Assembly (NCBI RefSeq): GCF_003255815.1
Contig: NC_037673.1
Coordinates: 87,940,480-88,004,479 of the forward strand
DNA: 64,000 bases
Direction of reading: 5' to 3'
Origin: Theropithecus gelada
Taxonomy: Eukaryota > Chordata > Mammalia > Primates > Cercopithecidae
Position 1 is the first letter of the stretch; each line of letters starts with the position of its first letter. Shown here in pieces: positions 45,425 to 57,700 of this stretch. Below the pieces are notes generated by a model. It saw only the letters and a list, made by a program, of their open reading frames with translations. It did no database searches and had not been told where the DNA came from. The position numbers and the translations under genes are program-made.

Positions 45425-45603
45425 TTAAAATCTGTTTTACAAACTTAAAAGAGTATAAGTCATATACATTTATATATCCTGCTTTTTATTATACAAGAAA
45501 CAGTCTTTTTTGGATAATATTCTGAAACATGAATAAACCACTTTTAATATGTAATTTCTAATAATTGGTCATATACACTGTTTCTAAATTATTGTAATAA
45601 TTT

Positions 45604-45719
45604 AAAAAGTCACACAATTTTAAAATTGTGTCTGTAATTGTTATTAAAGATACAAATTATTATTATTATTATAATGAAAAAGTCACATTCACAATTTTTA
45701 AATTGTATCTGTAATTCTT
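45604..45719. repeat. diverged 73-bp-spaced repeat with 20-bp palindrome
   Basis: 'AAAAAGTCAC...TCTGTAATTGTT' (45604-45642) recurs as 'AAAAAGTCAC...TCTGTAATTCTT' (45677-45719). The first copy contains the perfect 20-bp palindrome ACACAATTTTAAAATTGTGT (45612-45631), which is imperfect in the second. An (ATT)n run at about 45659-45672 lies between. Confidence 0.85.
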
Positions 45720-46023
45720 TTTTTTTTTTTTTTTTTTTGAGACGGAGTCTCGCTCTGTCTCCCAGGCTGGAGTGCAGTGGCCAGATCTCAGCTCACTGCG
45801 AGCTCCGCGTCCCAGGTCCACGCCATTCTCCTGCCTCAGCCTCTCAAGTAGCTGGGACTACAGGCGCCCGCCACCTCACCCGGCTAGTTTTTTTTGTATT
45901 TTTTAGTAGAGACGGAGTTTCACCATGTTAGCCAGGATGGTCTCGATCTCCTGACCTCATGATCCACCCGTCTCGGCCTCCCAAAGTGCTGGGATTATAG
46001 ACTTGAGCCACCGCACCCGGCCA
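45720..46023 (-). mobile_element. AluY, Old World monkey (AluYR-like), antisense
   Basis: A full-length Alu with a T-tail of about 21 and a perfect 14-bp target duplication, TATCTGTAATTCTT, at 45706-45719 and 46024-46037. The bases 'GTGGCCAGATCTCAGCTC', 'CCACCTCACCCGGCTAG', 'CACCCGTCTCGGCCTCCC' and 'CTTGAGCCACCGC' fit the cercopithecid AluYR subfamilies as I remember them. It is the youngest-looking Alu here. The 97-codon frame at 45638-45931 is antisense Alu. Confidence 0.96.
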
Positions 46024-46156
46024 TATCTGTAATTCTTAAGATAATTTTATAAGAATTAATGCTACAGTATTTTTAGAACTGTTTGTGCATATTGACAAGT
46101 TGTCTTCCAGTTATTATATGCCAACTAAATAGTAAATGACAATATGTTGTTGGATT

Positions 46157-46386
46157 TGTTTTTTCTTTTTCTTTTTCTTTTTGAGACACAATATTGCTCT
46201 ATAGCACAGGCTGGAGTGTGGTGGCATGATCACACCTCACTGCAACCTCAGCCTCCTGGGCTCAAGCCATTCTCCCATCTCAACCTTCCAAGAGGCTGGA
46301 ACTACAGGCATGCACCATCAATCCTGGCTAATTTTTTTTTTTTTTTTTTTTTAAGACATTAGGTCTTACAGTGTTGTTCAAGCTAA
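46157..46386 (-). mobile_element. AluJ-type SINE, antisense, truncated
   Basis: 'TTTTTGAGACACAATATTGC', 'ACAGGCTGGAGTGTGGTGGC', 'CTCACTGCAACCTCAGCCTC' and 'ATCCTGGCTAATTTTTTTTT'. It ends within the left monomer at 'TTACAGTGTTGTTCAAGCT'. The head (5' part) of the Alu is missing. It is old and diverged. Confidence 0.92.
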
Positions 46387-48710
46387 GTAATGTGTCTTTC
46401 ACTTTTGGCAACATTGGGTACTAGAATTTTTAATAAAGTGTAAATTCATTTATTCAATAAAACTTTATTTTGGTTTCATATTTTTAAAAACAATTATTGA
46501 AAACATCATAGATGAAGACCTTTTGCAAATACAGCTGCCCTTAGAACTACTCTCCATTTTGGATTTCACAAATGATATTTGACCAAGAGTTCCCATCCTT
46601 GGATTCAATCAAGGAAGTCTTCTTGATATTCTAGAGTAATTCAGCTCCTTACTGTTGCAGGAGGAGAAGAAACTGTGATTATCAACCTGTGTTGGTGGTT
46701 TACTGAGAGGAGGTAATGTAAATTCATACAAGAGATTCTACTCCCGCTCGACCTCTGCTCAGCTTTTGTTACTTTTTGTCAACTACAAGCACATACTCCA
46801 ATTCACCACAAGGGGCTCCTCACCTGCCACTACTCCCACACTGAGCTTCATTTTTCACTTTCTGTTCTTGAAAGCCTGTTGCTCACTTTCTTATCCATGC
46901 AAAACTATGTACTTTACAAGTCATGCTGCATCATATCCATTCACACTAACCTCCAGCCTTTCCTCAATGGCTAACTCCCATAGCCCAAATCCCTCTACAT
47001 CTGTTTATTCTCATGTTTCTAGTTCCGTATTTGCACGGTGCTGGAAGTTTTCCATATTGCCTGCTGTCTTTACATAACAGTCACTTACAGTTCTTAAACC
47101 CACTATTCACTTAGCACTCCCTGTGTCCTGATTAAACTACTCACAATATCGAACATCAATTCTTGCTTATATTGGAGATTGGAGGTAGGGAGTTCAAGAA
47201 CAGTGTATCTAGGATACCTGAGAGAGAAGGAAAAGAAAACGTTATCCTATGTCAGGGCTGGGTACATCTGACAGATTACCAAAATGCTTGCCCAAGTGTG
47301 GGGTGATGATTTTTCAATTAGACAAGTAATACCTGAATATATTTTCACAATGTATACAAGATAGAAGGACACAATATTGTAGTTTTCCTTATATAGTGGT
47401 GTTGATTTTTTTTTTTTTTTTTAAAAAAAAGCTTTAAAAAGACGTAATAGCTGTACACGAACTATAATGTATAATTTCCTTTCGGTAAAGATTTCAGACA
47501 TGTGGATGCTTTTAAATGAGATGAGGTTATTATTCAAATATATGCATCTAGACCTTCAATCAAGAAAAGAAAAAGGGAAAAAAAGGGCATACTGCTCAAT
47601 ATCTGAAATATTTGAGAAGCAGTCAGATTTAGAGCCAGAGGGCTGGTCTTAGAGATCTTGAAGTCTTTTTGAACAGAATTCTATACTTAGAATTCTCTTC
47701 TCTGTGTTTACTTTTTTCACAGACCCAATGAACCTGGCAAGCCTATTGTAATTAGAAATTACAATTTAGAGCTGGAGTAAAATGGAACGGTTAAATGTAG
47801 ACACACCTAGGCAGCAGGCAGCCCTTCTGGCACTCTGTTCTATTGTGTTTTTCTTCATGATTTGCTAATCCAATTGCATATTTAAGAAACTTAAACATTT
47901 TTAAAACTGAAAGAACTCAAGAGAGAAATGTTTTTCTTTTATGAGGACTTGGTATCTCCAAAAGAAAAGCAAACTTCTCCTGCCAAAGGAAAATGTTTTT
48001 GTCATATTTTAGCTTTATTGTTGCATGTGGGTGGGAGAATGGAAGAACCCCAACATGTTTCTTGCTGTTGTAGTTCCTTTTTTTATATGCTTTTGTTTGA
48101 AATACTGTCATTGAGTTCAAGGGCCAGGAGAGGGAGATTTTAATATGGAGATCATAATATGGATCTTTTTGAGGGATTTCTTTTGTTCTTGGTTCAGTTT
48201 CTACCAGGTTAGACTGGGGAGTATTGCTGAGGAGGTCACACAATTGAGGGTTGTAAAAGTCAAGAATCTTTGTTTTCAGTGATAATCTTATAACAAATGG
48301 GAGCCAGGTGTGCAATATTTGAGTTGGCTGCTTTTCAGGTTTTTATTTATTTTCCTTTAAGTATGCAACAGCAAGGCAGACTAAAATGAAAATGCAATTG
48401 TGTAATGACTATTTTGGGTGGTGTTTGAAATTGTTGAGTAATTACAACAAATTATAAAGAATATATGAATAAAAATGCAAGGCCTTGGAATAACACATGA
48501 AGTTTGGAATTCTCCCAAATACAATAAGTCTTTCTTTCTCAACTATTAAGATTACATGACATCATCCTTTTTGTTTGTCTGAGGCCACCCATCTGGTTTC
48601 ACCTTCTTCCAACATTCATTGTAATAGATCATTGACAATTTTCATGGATTACAGAGCCTAAGGGATGGAGACAGACCTAGAAGTAATCGAATCCTTTTTT
48701 CTTTTCTTTT
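46387..48710. other. 2.3 kb single-copy DNA
   Basis: I recognise no repeat family apart from a T18A8 run at 47409-47436. The frames at 46766-47077 (103 codons, plus) and 47917-48315 (132 codons, minus) show no known domain, no signal for translation and no neighbouring splice pattern, and I treat them as chance. Confidence 0.5.
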
Positions 48711-49420
48711 CCATAACATATGTTTATTTTATTTTTATTTTTAATTGACAAATAATAATTGTATATACAGTAAAATGTGATGTCATGATAAACGTATACA
48801 TAGTGGAATGATTAAGTTAAACTTATTCGTGTATCCATCACCTCACATGCTATCATTTTTTATGGTGGGAATGCTTGGAATTTACTCTCTTAGCAATTTT
48901 AAAATATAAAACACATTATTATTAACTATAGTAACAATGCTGTGCAATCAATAGAGGACATTTATTCCTTCTAACAAACTTTGTACCCTTTGACCAACAG
49001 CTCTACATCCCCCTCTGCTCTTCAGCCTCTGGTAACGACCACTCTGTTTCTATGACTTAGACTTTTTTAGCTTCAACATATAAGCGAGATCATGCGGCAT
49101 TTTTCTTTCTATAGCTGGCTTACTTCCCTTTGTATAATGTTCTCCAGGTTCATTCATGTTGTCACAGATGACAAACTTTCCTTCATTTCTAAGGCTTTAT
49201 GGTATTCCATTATGTATGTATGTGTGTGTGTGTGTATATACATATATATATCACGTTTTATTTATTATTTTATCCACTGATGAGCACTTATGTCGATTAT
49301 GAATATTGGCGTCGCAAATACTGTTGAAATGAACATGGGAATGCAGATATCTCTTTTATATATTGGTTTCAATTCCTTTAAATGTACAACCAAAAGTAGA
49401 ATTGCTGGATCATATGGAAG
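48711..49420 (-). mobile_element. L1M/L1P-type 3' end, antisense
   Basis: 'GTATATACAGTAAAATGTGA', 'GTATCCATCACCTCACATGC', 'AACTTTGTACCCTTTGACCA', 'CATATAAGCGAGATCATGCG', 'TTTATGGTATTCCATTATGT' and 'AGAATTGCTGGATCATATGG' are the reverse complement of an L1 3' UTR and ORF2 end. The 62-codon frame at 49092-49280 is L1 antisense with a TG run. Confidence 0.94.
49216..49251. repeat. (TG)n/(TA)n compound microsatellite
   Basis: A TGTATGTATG start, about seven TG units, then alternating TA/CA, inside the antisense L1. Confidence 0.88.
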
Positions 49421-52224
49421 TTCCTTTTCTTTTTGATTGCTCGGTCTTGACCCAGTTCACTGGTAAAACCGAAATTAGTGTTTAGTTCTTCTATTTCCAA
49501 GCTCAGTCGACACTTTTCTTCTTATAATGTTTTTGCCTCCAGTTCACAATATAGTGAGAAATAGGTGATGTGAAAATTATTTTTAAATAAGCACAGCTGA
49601 ATCCATACTTACATCAAATGCCAACAGTTCCCATTTCTCAAAATATCAGAACTTGTAAAAAACTTGTCTGTCTGACAAGCATCTATTTCCCCATCTTTCA
49701 TGTCTGTACCTTGATTTATCTTAAATAAAATCCCTACCCATGCATTTCACTTAGGGTTGATCACATTCACAATTTCATTAGAGTCAGGCCAGTCCAATAA
49801 AAATGTCATATCACCTGAGCCACCATGATTATGTCATACTACCACCACTGGAACAAACCAACCTGAAATAACTGCAGGACTTTTGCAGATGCATCCCTAA
49901 TGCAGGAGCTCTCTTAGTGCTGTGGCTGTTAACAGGACAGATTATAGATGCATTGCTGCTGGAAACCATCATGTGAAAAAGAGGAAAAGCACCTGATAAT
50001 GTGAGCGATTCTTTGACAGACAGAATTCATGAAAATACACAGAAAGGAATAGGAGTGGAGCACTGTCTTTCAAGAGATGCCAAATTGTATGAGTTCTAAG
50101 AAATATTAGTGCTGTGAAGTTTCTAATTAGTTGCACATTTTTGGACTCCATTGCAATAATCAGATTCTACATTATTTCCATATTAGATCAATACTCTAAA
50201 CACTATCATTTTAAAAATAAGCTAGTAAATAAAGATATATACGTCTTTGGATTCACTTTCCTTGATTTTTTTTTCATCTATCCACATGCATTTTAAGCTG
50301 AACATATAATTAAGAATTCTTCTGAATAAAAGTTATTCTAAGATGCCACAGAATGGTGTACTTGAGAACTCAGATAATTTCATGAGAAATGAGAATTTTA
50401 AAATGTTTGGTCAATTTTAACATTCCAGCTTTGGATTATGCTTTGATGATGATGATGATGAGTAGGAACCCGATTTATGGTTAATCCTGTCTTACTATAA
50501 ATATATGTATTCACCAGGACAAAAAGTATTCATATATTTATGGAGAAAAATAATTTTGAGATGTGTTGAAATGTGGCCTTAAACACATCTAAGTAAATTT
50601 TTTTGTCCTGTTCTTTTATGTCAAATATCCATTCTTCATATGTTTGAACTACTTTCGCTTTTTGTTTTCCTGTTATTGACACAGTATGGACTAAGAGCAT
50701 AAAGGAGATAATTTAAGGGCAACTTCACACTTGAAAAGTTGAAATCATTGGTTTCCCCTTACAGAAGACTCCCTGGGGAAGATAATACAGGGAATCATGG
50801 TCAATTTACTACTAGTTCTGATATGTATCTGTCTGATGTAAAAAATCAATGGTTTCCTCCTTTTTAAAAAAATGGCCTCCCTGGGGACCAGAGAGTAGAA
50901 GGTCGTAATAGCTTCCTAGTTTGCATGCCTGACTATTTGTTCTCCAATAGCAAACAGTTCTTCAAGTAATGACACTTTGGTCTCTGGTGCAGAGCACCTG
51001 CAGCTCTTGTGCTGTGCAACATCTACCACTGTGCTGTGATTATATAGAGGACCTTATCTGGAAGAGAAATGAAGGATTTTAAAGAGGAATTTGTAACCCA
51101 TTTACCTGCTACTCTCCCACTCAAACATTATGTGCTTGCTACCCCTCCAACCCCCCACCACACTCCTATTTTTGAAAGGGAAAATCTTTGTCACATTGTG
51201 TAAAACACTTAGGGCCCTGATTTGTCTTCTTATTAATCTATTTGTTTCTTACCAAGAATTATGAAACATAGAAACATGGCAATGTGTTAGTAACCCACAT
51301 GACACACTGGGTGAAAATAGTATTTCTTAGTGTCCAAATCTGGTTTTGGACAAGTAAACATTATATGTGATGGTGCCAATGTGTTTGATTGTGTGTGTGT
51401 GTTTGGAGAGAGGAAATGTGAAAGAGACATGTATCTCAAGATATATTAAATAAAAAATGAAGTGACTTCAACATATGAATTGGTAGGGGACACAATTCAG
51501 CCCCATAACAGAGATCTAGCATCCAGACCTCGGTTTCTCTTACTACTCTCCGATAAAAGGAATCAAGGCTCCTTGGAGAATGACTGATTCTAGGTCTAGG
51601 GCCAGGAATGCCCCAGGTGAAGCTGGAGTTTATTGAAGTACAGAAAATAAGAAAATGTTCACAATAAAAACAAAATCAAAGCCCAAAATGACAGGGTCTA
51701 AGTTAAATGGACACAGGAGCCAACTGAAATAGTTCTCTATTGCCAAAACTAGAACAGTTTGAGCAACAAAATAAATTAGGAAATACGGGATTGTATCCCA
51801 AATAATAAAATAAATATACCTGATTTTGTAATTATATAAAATATAATAAATGAATGACAGGATGATTTATTTATTTAAATAAATGAGAAGCAATAGATAA
51901 ATCTCCTATGCAAAATAATTCTGAATAATTTGTACAGTTTCTTTACTTTCCAGTAAGTGGAATGTTGCTCCCTGCTCTTTATGTGTGGGCTGCAGAAAAT
52001 GACTTCATTCCAAGGAGCAGAGTAGGGAAAGTGGGAAAAAGTAATTTGGCAGCGGAAAAATCCCTCAGCCAGGTGATTTCCATTAATATCAGTGGTGATA
52101 AGTCATGTTGATAGTATGTATCCTTGATATGATGTAATGAGAACAGTACTTTATTTCTGTGGTATTTCATCCCACATCACAAAACTCTAGTATAATCATG
52201 AGAAAAGAGAATCTGACAAATCTC
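49421..52224. other. 2.8 kb mainly single-copy DNA
   Basis: No gene is recognised. It includes a (GAT)n run at 50440-50461 and a short (GT)n at about 51389. A loosely repeated pair ('TCATTGGTTTCCCCTTA...CTCCCTGGGGAAGA' at ~50745 and 'TCAATGGTTTCCTCCTT...CTCCCTGGGGACCA' at ~50846) lies in it, as does an LTR-like tail ('TTCAACATATGAATTGGTAG', 'CACAATTCAGCCCCATAAC') at about 51468-51510. The region 51790-51920 is very AT-rich. Confidence 0.45.
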
Positions 52225-52650
52225 AGTTGAGAGACATTCTGCAAAATACCTTACCAATATTCTTCAAAACTTTCAAGGCCATCAGAAGCAAGGAAAGCTT
52301 GAGAAGCTGTCACAGCCCAAAGAATATGGGTACTACATGTAATAGGGATTGCTAAATGTACTAAGATATCCTTTAGAATACCTTATTGCTAAATGTCATA
52401 GGGCATCCTGAAGGAATCTTGGAACAGAAAAGGACTTTAGGTAACAACTAAGGAAATCTGAATAAATATAGATTTTAGGTAGTACTAAAGTATCAATATT
52501 AGAGCCATAATTGTGAGAAATGTATCATACTATTATAAAACATTAATAATAGAAGAAACTGGGTATGGGCGTGTGGGAACTCTCTGTACTATCTTCATAA
52601 CTTTGCTGTAAATCAAACACCAATCTAAAATTTAAAAGTTTTTAAAAATT
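52225..52650 (+). mobile_element. old L1 3' UTR end (L1M-type)
   Basis: 'GAGAAGCTGTCACAGCCCAA', 'CTTGGAACAGAAAAGGACTT', 'AACTAAGGAAATCTGAATAA', 'GTGGGAACTCTCTGTACTAT' and 'TTTGCTGTAAATCAAACACC' follow the end of an old L1 3' UTR in sense orientation. Part of it ('ATTGCTAAATGT...') is locally doubled at about 52349 and 52387. The same family is at 18090-18310. Confidence 0.65.
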
Positions 52651-53154
52651 AACTTTAGTTTTATGCAGAATGAATGATAAACTCTGCATCTTTGAAGGCT
52701 TTCTATGCATACCACCTATAAAAATTACATTCTTTCCCTCCAGGCTTCTCCGTTAGTCTGGATAGAACCTTGAGTAACCTGCTTCTTGACTTGGTCACTC
52801 TTACCCCTATTATTTTGTTCATTTCATTTATATCTCCAAAAATGTCCTTGCTTTTCCTTTTTGACTTCTTCGAAGAAATCTTGAAATCCTACTTCTAGGG
52901 GTCTTTCTGTATTTATTTTGTAGTTCCCTATTCAAGAATAAATGAAGGAATTTAAATCTTTACCCCCAAATTTGGCATGGTCATATTCAAGATCATGCAT
53001 TGTTCATTATGTGTTTGGTACATGTATGTCTCAATATTCTCCATAGCAAGTAAATCAAACTATTTATTCTAGATAAATGAACACTATTTTATTAATTTTA
53101 TAATTTGAACAGACAGATAAACATTTTCCACTATGAAAATAAATTTTCCACTAT

Positions 53155-53304
53155 GCTATGCTGTTGGAAAATAAATACATATTTTAGTAATAAATATTTT
53201 TAAATGTTATAATATCAAAGCAGACAAAAGCTATTCTGTTGGGAAAAAAATGCAGATATTAGTGATAAATATTTTTAAATATTACAATATCAAAGCAGGA
53301 AAAA
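53155..53304. repeat. 75-bp tandem duplication
   Basis: 53155-53229 and 53230-53304 are adjacent. Both start 'GCTAT.CTGTTGG' and share 'AATAAATATTTTTAAAT', then 'ATATCAAAGCAG'. They differ at roughly one base in seven. It lies outside any recognised repeat. Confidence 0.92.
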
Positions 53305-54256
53305 GGGAGGAAAATTGAAATAAAAGAGTGAGAAAATGTAGGAAAAAAATAATTAGCCTGAAAAGGAAGACCAAAGAGAGATGATAGCAAATTTGAAGAA
53401 AAATTTAGTCGTATATTTGTTCTTTTATAAAAGAGTAACAATTAGTAATATATATAATAAGTAAAATAATATATTTGCACCCCCCCTTTTTTTTTTACTA
53501 AATATATGTGTCCTCTATATGTTTTAATGGAGATTCAGCATACAGTGAAGTGTGAAATTCTTAAAACAACAAGATAGCTTTTCTGCATTGCCTTATACTA
53601 AAATGAGTAAAAAATACTTTAGGAAGAGACTTTTTAAAAGAATCAAGCTTGGGTCATGTGTCAAGAGGCACATTATTTCACATTATCTGTTCTGAACTTC
53701 TTCCATGTTTAAAGAATAAGATAGCAGGGCACATGAACACTCAAATTACATTTTCAAGTTCATTCAAAACATCTTTGTGTGACCATGTAATTACGTTCTG
53801 GACAATGAGATGCAAGTTAAAGATTTGATGGCAACTTGAAAGAATCTTTCTCAAAAAAAGACAGCTGGCACGTGTTTTTTGTCACCTTTTGTTATTCTTT
53901 TAACTTTTAATTACTCAAATATTGTTTGAAGGACTTTTTTTCTCATTAGAAATCATATGATTTTTTTTTAGCTTTGCCTACAATCTGAATTTTGAGCAAC
54001 TATTTCAGATCTGTAAATATAAGATAAATTTATTTTGATCAAAAATTGGACAGTTTGAAAGAAGACAGCTACCAATCGATCTGATTGAAACTCAGTCCAT
54101 ATACTCACAAAAATAGCAATCTTTTAACTTTAGAAATTCTGCCTTTGTTGCAATGAAAAACTTGCAACTAAGAGAATAATGTATCCTTTGATCTAGCTAG
54201 AAAATATAGCATACAATCTAATAAAAATACAACAGCAACTTTAACGTTTTCTTTCA

Positions 54257-54278
54257 TATGTGTGTGTGTGTGTGTATA
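54257..54278. repeat. (TG)n microsatellite
   Basis: About ten TG units. Confidence 0.88.
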
Positions 54279-54414
54279 ATTAAATTAAATCTATTATAGA
54301 CACTCAGTTTAAAGGAATTAGCTAATATCTGGTAGCCCATCAACACCTAGAACTAAATAAGGTCTATTTTTTAAAGGAAGTGAGGGGAATATAATATTTT
54401 AGGTAGTTTTCCCG

Positions 54415-54600
54415 ATTTTTAAAACAATCATATGCATTATTACCTCTACTGATTTTAACAAAAGAGAGAGAGAGACTGAGGATGCCAGGAAGTTTAGAAA
54501 GACTCCTCTATCATCAAGCAGCTTGTCAATGATGGAGGCTGGATTTGGACTGAGTTGTGTCTCTTCATATTCTTACATCATGTTAGCCGACTCCTAACGA
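54415..54600 (-). mobile_element. MIR SINE, antisense
   Basis: 'ATGCATTATTACCTCTACTG', 'GACTGAGGATGCCAGGAAG', 'GAGGCTGGATTTGGACTGAG' and 'TGTTAGCCGACTCCTAAC' fit MIR in reverse orientation, with the central part degraded. Confidence 0.68.
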
Positions 54601-57081
54601 AGGAGGTTTTTTGCTCTTGCTGGTGTGTTGTTATTAGAAAATGGTTTATTTAGAGAAACAAAAACAGGAAAAGGTCACAGTTGCTCATATTCACCAGATA
54701 GATCAAATAAAGCATGGGAAAGTTTGCACTCACTTCAACAAGGCATATTGTTATCTCCTTGTTATTTTTATGTTAATTGAATAATATTCTCTGGCATATG
54801 GAAATAATAGCATTTCCATTCTAGTCATATTCAGCTTCCCAGTTATTCTCAACTGAAGTCAGTTTCTTTTTAGGAATGCATTAGATTTCTTTTTATTGTC
54901 TGAAACACAGAGAAATGAATATGAAGAAAGTTGTTAAGTCTGATTATGAATATCTGGAAATTAGATCCATATAGTTAGAGAGGGAAAGGGAATGCAAGGT
55001 CATGATTTAGCTAAGTTTGTGGTTCTTATTTTTGTGAGGATTCTCAAACTAAGTTCTTGAATAAATTTAGCGATATGTGGTTTCATAGACAGCAAGAATT
55101 TCAAACTTTTAGATGCTCCTTTACTTCTTGACAAATTGTTGGTATCTTAAGGCATTTCAAACACCAAATAAAAGAAGTTCTTTTTCCTTAGCACATTCAT
55201 AGACAACAATATTTGGAGAAATTAAGTGAAAGGAATCAGAAACACATAGAATACATTCTCTTAAAATATACAGGAGTTTAAACGTTATTGAGAAAGTGTC
55301 TAGCAAAATGGATTATTCTAAACCAAAACATTTAAAAAATGGATTAATACATTTCAGAAACTCTAAGTAGGAGAAAAAAAACAGAAACAGTTTTTTAATT
55401 AAAACTAAATAAAACATAAGTTAATTAGAATAATTTGAATTTTGTTCTGTTTTAGAAGGCTCTCTGGCTTGGCTCAAGTAACTGTTTTATGTAAGTTAAT
55501 AATGTAATTTATTATTAGACAAATAAGTCATTTTCCTATTTTATATACACAGAAAGGAGCAATACATGATGTTCTCCTGCCATATCTAATAAGGCCCTTT
55601 ATTATCTTTCTCTTGTTAGCCTCCCTCTTACAACAGGTGAAAGAAACAGAATATGTCTGGACCACACAGTTTGATGAGAGATCTTTGCTATTTGAGGCCA
55701 AGGACTGTATCAGTGTCCTTGTACAATACAGGGTACTTGGTAGGCACTTAACTCACGTCTGGTAAATTTTTTTAAAACCGAGATCACTGAAGGAGTCATA
55801 AATAAGGAATTTTAAACAGGCTGAAGAAAGTCAGTCCCAGTAAAGTTAGATGATTTATCAATGATCACATGAAACCAGGATGTGAAGCCATGTTGTAATC
55901 CCATAACTTCTATCTGTATCCATTTCAATCTCTATAGAAAGCTCTTCTAGAAGTATGGCTTTAATCGCAAAGTGGTAGATACACAACCCAAGGAGAGTAA
56001 AAACTGAAGAGGGAGGGAAATACGAAAGTTAAAAGGTAGGGTACAAAAGTGCCTGAGCCTCTATATATTCACTGGCAACAAGGATGCAAAACCACAGAGA
56101 AAGGGGAGGGTGGGTTGGGAGAGTGAGGTGAAGAGGATACTCAAATGCTCAGAATTCTGAGGAAGCCACGCTATCTCACTCACTAGATGAGTCATCTCAG
56201 TTGTTTTCAAAACATTACTAGAATTTTCCAAAAATAGATTTGCCTTTGAGTTTTATGATACTTTCAAACGAGATCATTTCACTGTTGCTTTTATTATGGA
56301 TGATCTCACACAGCAAATCAACTCCAAAATTTGGGGTGAGATATACTTCAGATTTTATCTATACCCAATCTTTTCTTATAAGAATATCTTTAAAACAAAC
56401 ATAAATTACAACTGAGTTGTTCTTAAGGCACAATATAAAAAAAAAGTGTCATTTCTATCTCTAACAACAAATTAGTATAATCTTAGAAATATAAAATTTG
56501 TTTAAATTATTAAATATTATTGCATTTAATTACAATACAACAATGTAGATACTTTTTTCATAAAGGTTGTCAATATTTTTCACCATTTTATGCTACTGAA
56601 ATCTGTTCAAGGAAATGAAAAATACGGCATGAACTATCTGTTTATTAGAAATTCTGATAATGTTCAATACAGTTTTACTCATGACAAATACAATTTATCA
56701 ATGCATACATTTTATCTATGAATAATTATATTTTCAACTTATCTTTGATTTTCTTTTCTCCTCAAATCATAGATCTGGGGGTAAAAATCCAGCTAGGCAG
56801 TAGTGGAGTTCACACCTTGATTTGTACCAAAGAAACTGAGACTTTATGGAGGATTTTTTGTTTTGTTTTGTTTTTTGTCCACATTCATAGAGCTAGCTAG
56901 TAGCCAACTAGGACTTTTCAGATCCCGGAGATTAACATGAAGGAAAAACCAATTTATAAGATTGCAGTGTTGACAGTTGCTACCAATAGAGGTGGCACTT
57001 AGGTCTGTTGGAAGACTGCTACAATAGAGATCTCCGAGATAAGAGAGAATTTTCCATTTACAAGCTGTTTGAAACCTCTAG

Positions 57082-57084
<3 letters not shown>
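54601..57084. other. single-copy AT-rich DNA with weak L2/MIR traces
   Basis: No gene is recognised. 'GAGGCCAAGGACTGTATCAG' and 'GGTACTTGGTAGGCACTTAA' at 55690-55775 look like an L2 tail in sense. 'GCTGAAGAAAGTCAGTCCC...GATCACATGAAACCAGGATG' at 55820-55890 looks like antisense MIR. Both are weak. Confidence 0.45.
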
Positions 57085-57112
<28 letters not shown>

Positions 57113-57394
57113 GAGATGGCGTCTCACTCTGTCACCTAGGCTGGAGTGCAATGGCACGATCTCTGCTCACTGCAACCTCTGTCTCCCAGGTTCAAGCGAT
57201 TCTCCTGCCTCAGCCTCCTGAGTAGCTGGGATTACAGGCACCCGCCACCATACCCAGCTAATTTTTTGTATTTTTTAGTAGAGACGGCGGTTTCACCATG
57301 TTGGTCATGCTAGTCTCAAACTCCTGACCTCGTGATCCACCCGCCTCAGCTTTCCAAAGTGCTGGGATTACAGACATGAGCCACCGTGCCGGTC
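57085..57394 (-). mobile_element. AluS-type SINE, antisense
   Basis: A T28-29 tail, then 'GAGATGGCGTCTCACTCTGT', 'GCTGGAGTGCAATGGCACGA', 'GGTTCAAGCGATTCTCCTGC', 'GTAGCTGGGATTACAGGC', 'CACCATGTTGGTCATGCTAG' and 'CATGAGCCACCGTGCC'. 'GTTCAAGCGATTCTCC' separates it from AluY. A possible 6-bp target repeat (ACCTCT) flanks it. Confidence 0.95.
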
Positions 57395-57439
57395 ACCTCT
57401 TATACACATTCCTTGTCATCTCTCAAAATTATACTTTTT

Positions 57440-57700
57440 GTCACCATCTCTGCAAAGTCTTATCCTCTTCCTCTTCTGCCCAGGTAAAGTTACCTACTCC
57501 CTCCCGTGTACTCCCAGGGTACTTGTTAATAATTATATAATCACACTTACATGTGCTGTGATTATCTAGTTGTATGTCTATTTTCTTGAATAAAAAATGA
57601 ATTCTGGAAGGAAAGGCACTGAGACTTATTCATATTTGTTTTCCTAATATTTGGCACATTATTTAGTATGCAATAAGAGTTTGCTGAATGAAATGGAGTT
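57440..57700 (+). mobile_element. L2 LINE 3' end
   Basis: 'CCCAGGTAAAGTTACCTACT', 'TGTGCTGTGATTATCTAGTT', 'ATGAATTCTGGAAGGAAAGG', 'AATATTTGGCACATTATTTA' and 'GAGTTTGCTGAATGAAATG' follow the L2 3' region in sense orientation. Confidence 0.75.

Larger units (their letters stand above)
45425..46135 (-). mobile_element. probable old L1/HAL1 3' region, antisense
   Basis: 'TATCCTGCTTTTTATTATAC' and 'TGAAACATGAATAAACCAC' before the AluY, and 'GAACTGTTTGTGCATATTGA' and 'CAAGTTGTCTTCCAGTTATT' after it, fit the reverse complement of an old L1 or HAL1 3' end ('catattgccaaattgctttccag'). It is split by the AluY at 45720-46023. Confidence 0.5.
52651..54414. other. single-copy AT-rich DNA
   Basis: No gene is recognised. 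It contains the 75-bp tandem duplication at 53155-53304, a C7T11 run near 53480 and a (TG)n at 54257. A phrase at 53784-53810 ('CATGTAATTACGTTCTGGAC') recalls an LTR but is too short to call. Confidence 0.5.

Noticed and set aside
47917..48315. 132-codon minus-strand frame as a gene
   Set aside because: No domain, no Kozak-like context worth noting, no neighbouring exon signals. The amino-acid mix looks like translated AT-rich DNA.
50742..50893. A true tandem duplication around 'CTCCCTGGGGA'
   Set aside because: Only two short phrases match, with unrelated sequence between. This is too little for a duplication claim.
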